DNA of 64,000 nucleotides from Streptomyces sp. NBC_01335 (lineage in GTDB: Bacteria > Actinomycetota > Actinomycetes > Streptomycetales > Streptomycetaceae): positions 930,001 through 994,000 of the forward strand of contig NZ_CP108370.1 in assembly GCF_035953295.1 (NCBI RefSeq), written 5' to 3'. Made by a program: the position numbers and the translations under genes. Numbering within the stretch: the stretch's first letter is position 1; the number at the start of each line of letters is the position of its first letter. The notes under the pieces were generated by a model that saw only the letters and a program-made list of their open reading frames with translations, did no database searches and was not told the DNA's origin. Positions 61,584-64,000 of this stretch are shown here, in pieces.

Positions 61584-62186
61584 GTGGACATCGGTGTGAT
61601 GACCGCTCCGCTCGTGGCGGTCGTCGGTGTCGTCGGCACTCTGATGTCCGCGCTGCTGACCCAACGGGCCGCCGACCGGAGCCGGCAGCGCGAGCAGGAA
61701 CGCACGGAGGGGGCGTGGGACCGCCGCATCGAGGCGCGAGAGCGGTGGGCGTGCTACGTGGCACTCAACATCTCCGGCCGTCACTATCTGGCCGCTCTCA
61801 CCGACCAGTTGCACGCACTCGGCCACGAGGCGGTGCTGCCGAACGTGCGTCAACGGCTCACCGACGCGCGGGACGACCACCGGGAGGCGTACGCGGAGGC
61901 ACAGCTGATCCTCCCGGACCGGGTTCTCGACCATGCCGAGGCCGTGAGTCACGGGCTGGGCTCGGTCTACGGCATGGTCCGGCGGCTGGACGACGGCACC
62001 CCGGAGACGGCGGACTCCCCGAGCGCGGCGCACGAGGAGATCCGGGCCCTGTGGGAGCGACTGCGGGAGATGCGCGCGCAGATGAGGGCCGATCTGGCTG
62101 CCTCCCGGTCGCAATCCGGTCGTCGGCGGGGTGAAGCCGAGGAATCCGGGGTGGCACCCTCGAATGATCGGCATAGTGAGGAGTGA
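61584..62186 (+). CDS. Single-pass membrane protein with coiled-coil-like body
   Basis: The 200-residue protein starts at a GTG behind GGGAGGAGG. One hydrophobic helix (VMTAPLVAVVGVVGTLMSALL, near the N-terminus) is followed by a highly charged helical segment (RAADRSRQREQERTEGAWDRR) and further helices with Arg/Glu repeats. No family was recognised. It lies 270 bases from the divergent CHAT gene and 49 bases before the second large gene, so it may anchor a CHAT system at the membrane. Confidence 0.7.
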   Translation: MDIGVMTAPLVAVVGVVGTLMSALLTQRAADRSRQREQERTEGAWDRRIEARERWACYVALNISGRHYLAALTDQLHALGHEAVLPNVRQRLTDARDDHREAYAEAQLILPDRVLDHAEAVSHGLGSVYGMVRRLDDGTPETADSPSAAHEEIRALWERLREMRAQMRADLAASRSQSGRRRGEAEESGVAPSNDRHSEE

Positions 62187-62235
62187 CCCACGTCCGCTGG
62201 GGCTGTGGAGGGCCGCTGGGCCCGGAGAGGCGGGG

Positions 62236-64000
62236 ATGCCGGTGAACCGGGAGGAGAGCGGCGGTGTCCGGGGCCTGCGTGCCTGGGCCTTCGACGCCGG
62301 CGAGCGGGTGAAGCGGCAGCTCCCGGGCATGGGAGGTGGCGCGCTGCCGCCCCGGGCCCACGGCGCCGTGGTGGCCGAACTCGAACAGCTCGCGGGGCTG
62401 CTGGACCACGACGACAGCCTGCGGGGCGCGGTGACCGTCTGGCTGGCAGGAGCGCTGACCCTGCGGCACGCGGACGGGGACGCGGGCCGGGCCGAAGGGC
62501 TGTTGAGAGAGGTCAGGGACCGGGCGACGCCGCTGGGAGCGGTGTTGGGCGAGGAGGACCGGCGGTGGGCCGCGCTGTTCCTGATGGGCCTTCTCTCTCC
62601 GGTCCAGCCACAGCCAGGGGCGTTCGGTTCGGCGCCCGACCTCTCCGGCTATCTCGACCGGATCGGTCGGGTGGGCCCCGCCGGAATGATCGCCACGGCC
62701 ACGGAGATCGGCGCGCTGATGACCGAAGTGGTGGAACTGCCCCTGCCGCCGGAGACGATCGGCTCATTGCGTCAGGCACAGGCGCTCTTCACGTCTCCCT
62801 CGGCGCAAGGGCTCTCCGACCTGGTGAAGGGCATGATGCCTCCGGGGGCGGAAGGTTCCCCCTTCGAAGCCCAGGTGCAGCAGATGATGGAGCGGATGCT
62901 CAGCGCCATGGCGGCAGGGGGCCGGGGCCCGGCAGCGGCAGCGCAGGACCAGGGACCGGCAGCGTCAGCGCAGCCGCCACCGCAGTCGCGGCCAGAGCCA
63001 CGGGCACCAGCACAGCCGCAGCCCGGTGTGCGGCCGGACCCGGAGCCTGACCCGGAAGCTGACCCGGAGCCTGACCCGGAGCCGGGGCCGGGACGACCGC
63101 GCCTCCCGGGATTCCCGTTCACCCCGGAGGAGTTCCGGAACTCGGTCGCCGTCCTGGACGCCGTCCACGGAGTGACCGGCGGGCTTGATCCGGTCCTGCG
63201 CAGCGGGAAAGCCGCGGAGCTCAACGCCTCCCTCGCAAGGCTCCGTTCGGCGCAGGACCTGCCGGTACCGGGCACGTGGGACACAGCCCCGGGCCTGGAA
63301 TCGATCAGGGCACTCCTCCACGGACTGAGTCCCGCCGTGGGCGGCACCCACCAGGACCAGTCGACGGGCCGCGCCCATCTGGACAAGGTCGTCCGGCACC
63401 TGGAGGGCCTGGGGGGATCGCTGCCACCGGGGATGGGCGACCCGGCTGTTCTGGCCGCGGCGATACGGATCGGCTCCGGCGCGAGGGAGGCCAGGGAGAC
63501 CGGGGACGTCTCAGCGCTGGGCGAACTCCTGAAGGAGGCCGAGGCGCTGGCGGCCGCTGTTCCCGAGGACGACCCGCTCAGGTTCGCGGTCGACGGTGCG
63601 CTCGGCGGGGTTCTCGGCGCGCTCGGTGTCGTGACCCTGGACAGGGAGACGCTGCTGCGGGCCCTCCCCCACATCGAGCTCGGGACCGTCCGCCTCCAGG
63701 AGAGCGCCGCGCCGTTCGCCGGTGCCGTGCCCGTGCCGTCGGTGGGGAGCATCGAGATGCTCCGGGCGGCTCTCAGCGGCGACAAGGACGTTCCGGTGCC
63801 CGATCTCCCTCCTCCTGCGCCGGACGCCTCGATGGAGGAGCGGTACAGCTACGCGCTCTCCCTGGGCATGCGTTTCGACCACACCGGCGATCCGGTGGTA
63901 CTGGACGCCTGTATCGAGGAGTTCGAACGGCTTCGGGCCGGCATCCGGGACGGCATGGGACCGCGGTTCGCCGCCGACGCGCTGTGGCACCTGGCCGAGA
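62236..64000 (+). CDS. Large paralogue of the CHAT protein, 3'-truncated by window edge
   Basis: The frame is open from the ATG at 62236 (after GGAGAGG) to the end, giving 588 residues. Its N-terminus GGVRGLRAWAFDAGERVKRQ parallels GGVQGLRAWAMDATGRAARL of the protein encoded at 57955-61314, and the last residues before the edge (ADALWHLAE) line up with FAALWQLAE in the middle of that protein. A Pro-rich linker with PEPDPE repeats occupies about residues 235-295. By homology a CHAT domain is expected beyond the window, but is not seen. Confidence 0.82.
   Translation, partial: MPVNREESGGVRGLRAWAFDAGERVKRQLPGMGGGALPPRAHGAVVAELEQLAGLLDHDDSLRGAVTVWLAGALTLRHADGDAGRAEGLLREVRDRATPLGAVLGEEDRRWAALFLMGLLSPVQPQPGAFGSAPDLSGYLDRIGRVGPAGMIATATEIGALMTEVVELPLPPETIGSLRQAQALFTSPSAQGLSDLVKGMMPPGAEGSPFEAQVQQMMERMLSAMAAGGRGPAAAAQDQGPAASAQPPPQSRPEPRAPAQPQPGVRPDPEPDPEADPEPDPEPGPGRPRLPGFPFTPEEFRNSVAVLDAVHGVTGGLDPVLRSGKAAELNASLARLRSAQDLPVPGTWDTAPGLESIRALLHGLSPAVGGTHQDQSTGRAHLDKVVRHLEGLGGSLPPGMGDPAVLAAAIRIGSGAREARETGDVSALGELLKEAEALAAAVPEDDPLRFAVDGALGGVLGALGVVTLDRETLLRALPHIELGTVRLQESAAPFAGAVPVPSVGSIEMLRAALSGDKDVPVPDLPPPAPDASMEERYSYALSLGMRFDHTGDPVVLDACIEEFERLRAGIRDGMGPRFAADALWHLAE

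Overview
The window is about 72% GC. It has many GTG starts, frequent ATGA/GTGA start-stop overlaps, long antisense shadow frames, and accessory catabolic clusters of actinomycete type, so it most resembles an accessory (arm-like) part of a Streptomyces chromosome. No rRNA or tRNA gene was recognised.

Layout. 3-9389 (+): an aromatic-catabolism block. It holds the end of an FAD monooxygenase, an ACMSD-type amidohydrolase, an extradiol (VOC) dioxygenase, an FAH-family hydrolase, an SDR and a two-subunit CoA-transferase, followed by a gentisate route (FAD hydroxylase, gentisate 1,2-dioxygenase, acylpyruvate hydrolase) and a large terminator-like hairpin. 9717-10963: a PEP-mutase/isocitrate-lyase-like enzyme and a small membrane protein. 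11691-16502 (+): a compact putative RiPP cluster, the most interesting part of the window. It holds a 27-residue acidic precursor-like peptide, an HExxH protein, a stand-alone YcaO, a methyltransferase, a P450 with an unusual I-helix, and a ferredoxin. 16856-26936: a rhamnogalacturonan/galactan utilisation cluster (PL4 lyase, GH43, Gfo/Idh, DUF624 protein, ABC importer, divergent LacI regulator with tandem operators) bracketed by two one-spacer type I-E-like CRISPR arrays with the same repeat and no cas genes.

27027-33543: an FhuF-like ferric reductase; a cobalamin riboswitch in front of a decayed metE; a PfkB kinase; and a HAD-GT20 fusion resembling bifunctional glucosylglycerol-phosphate synthase/phosphatase. 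33577-37122: a thioredoxin-like [2Fe-2S] protein, a small secreted protein, and a TetR/FUSC pair around a clear operator. 37193-45644: an amide/N-heterocycle cluster (two amidases, NCS1 permease, DUF1097 protein, amidohydrolase, FCD-GntR regulator, acetamidase) with a nine-copy octamer repeat inside it. 45664-49052: an AraC regulator divergent from vdcBCD (UbiX/UbiD/small subunit non-oxidative hydroxyarylic acid decarboxylase).

49181-56204+: a Gfo/Idh oxidoreductase, a lipoprotein, a helical-repeat-like protein, uracil-DNA glycosylase, a peptide-type solute-binding lipoprotein, two SDRs, and a DUF3037/HipA-like kinase pair. 57046-57870: remains of a tyrosine integrase and an IS3-family transposase. 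57955-64000: a divergent pair of paralogous large proteins, the complete one carrying a C-terminal CHAT protease domain, with a single-pass membrane protein between them.

Functionally, the aromatic genes and vdcBCD fit growth on lignin-derived hydroxybenzoates, the PL4/GH43 locus fits pectin side-chain use, and the RiPP and CHAT loci are accessory systems whose products cannot be deduced from sequence alone.
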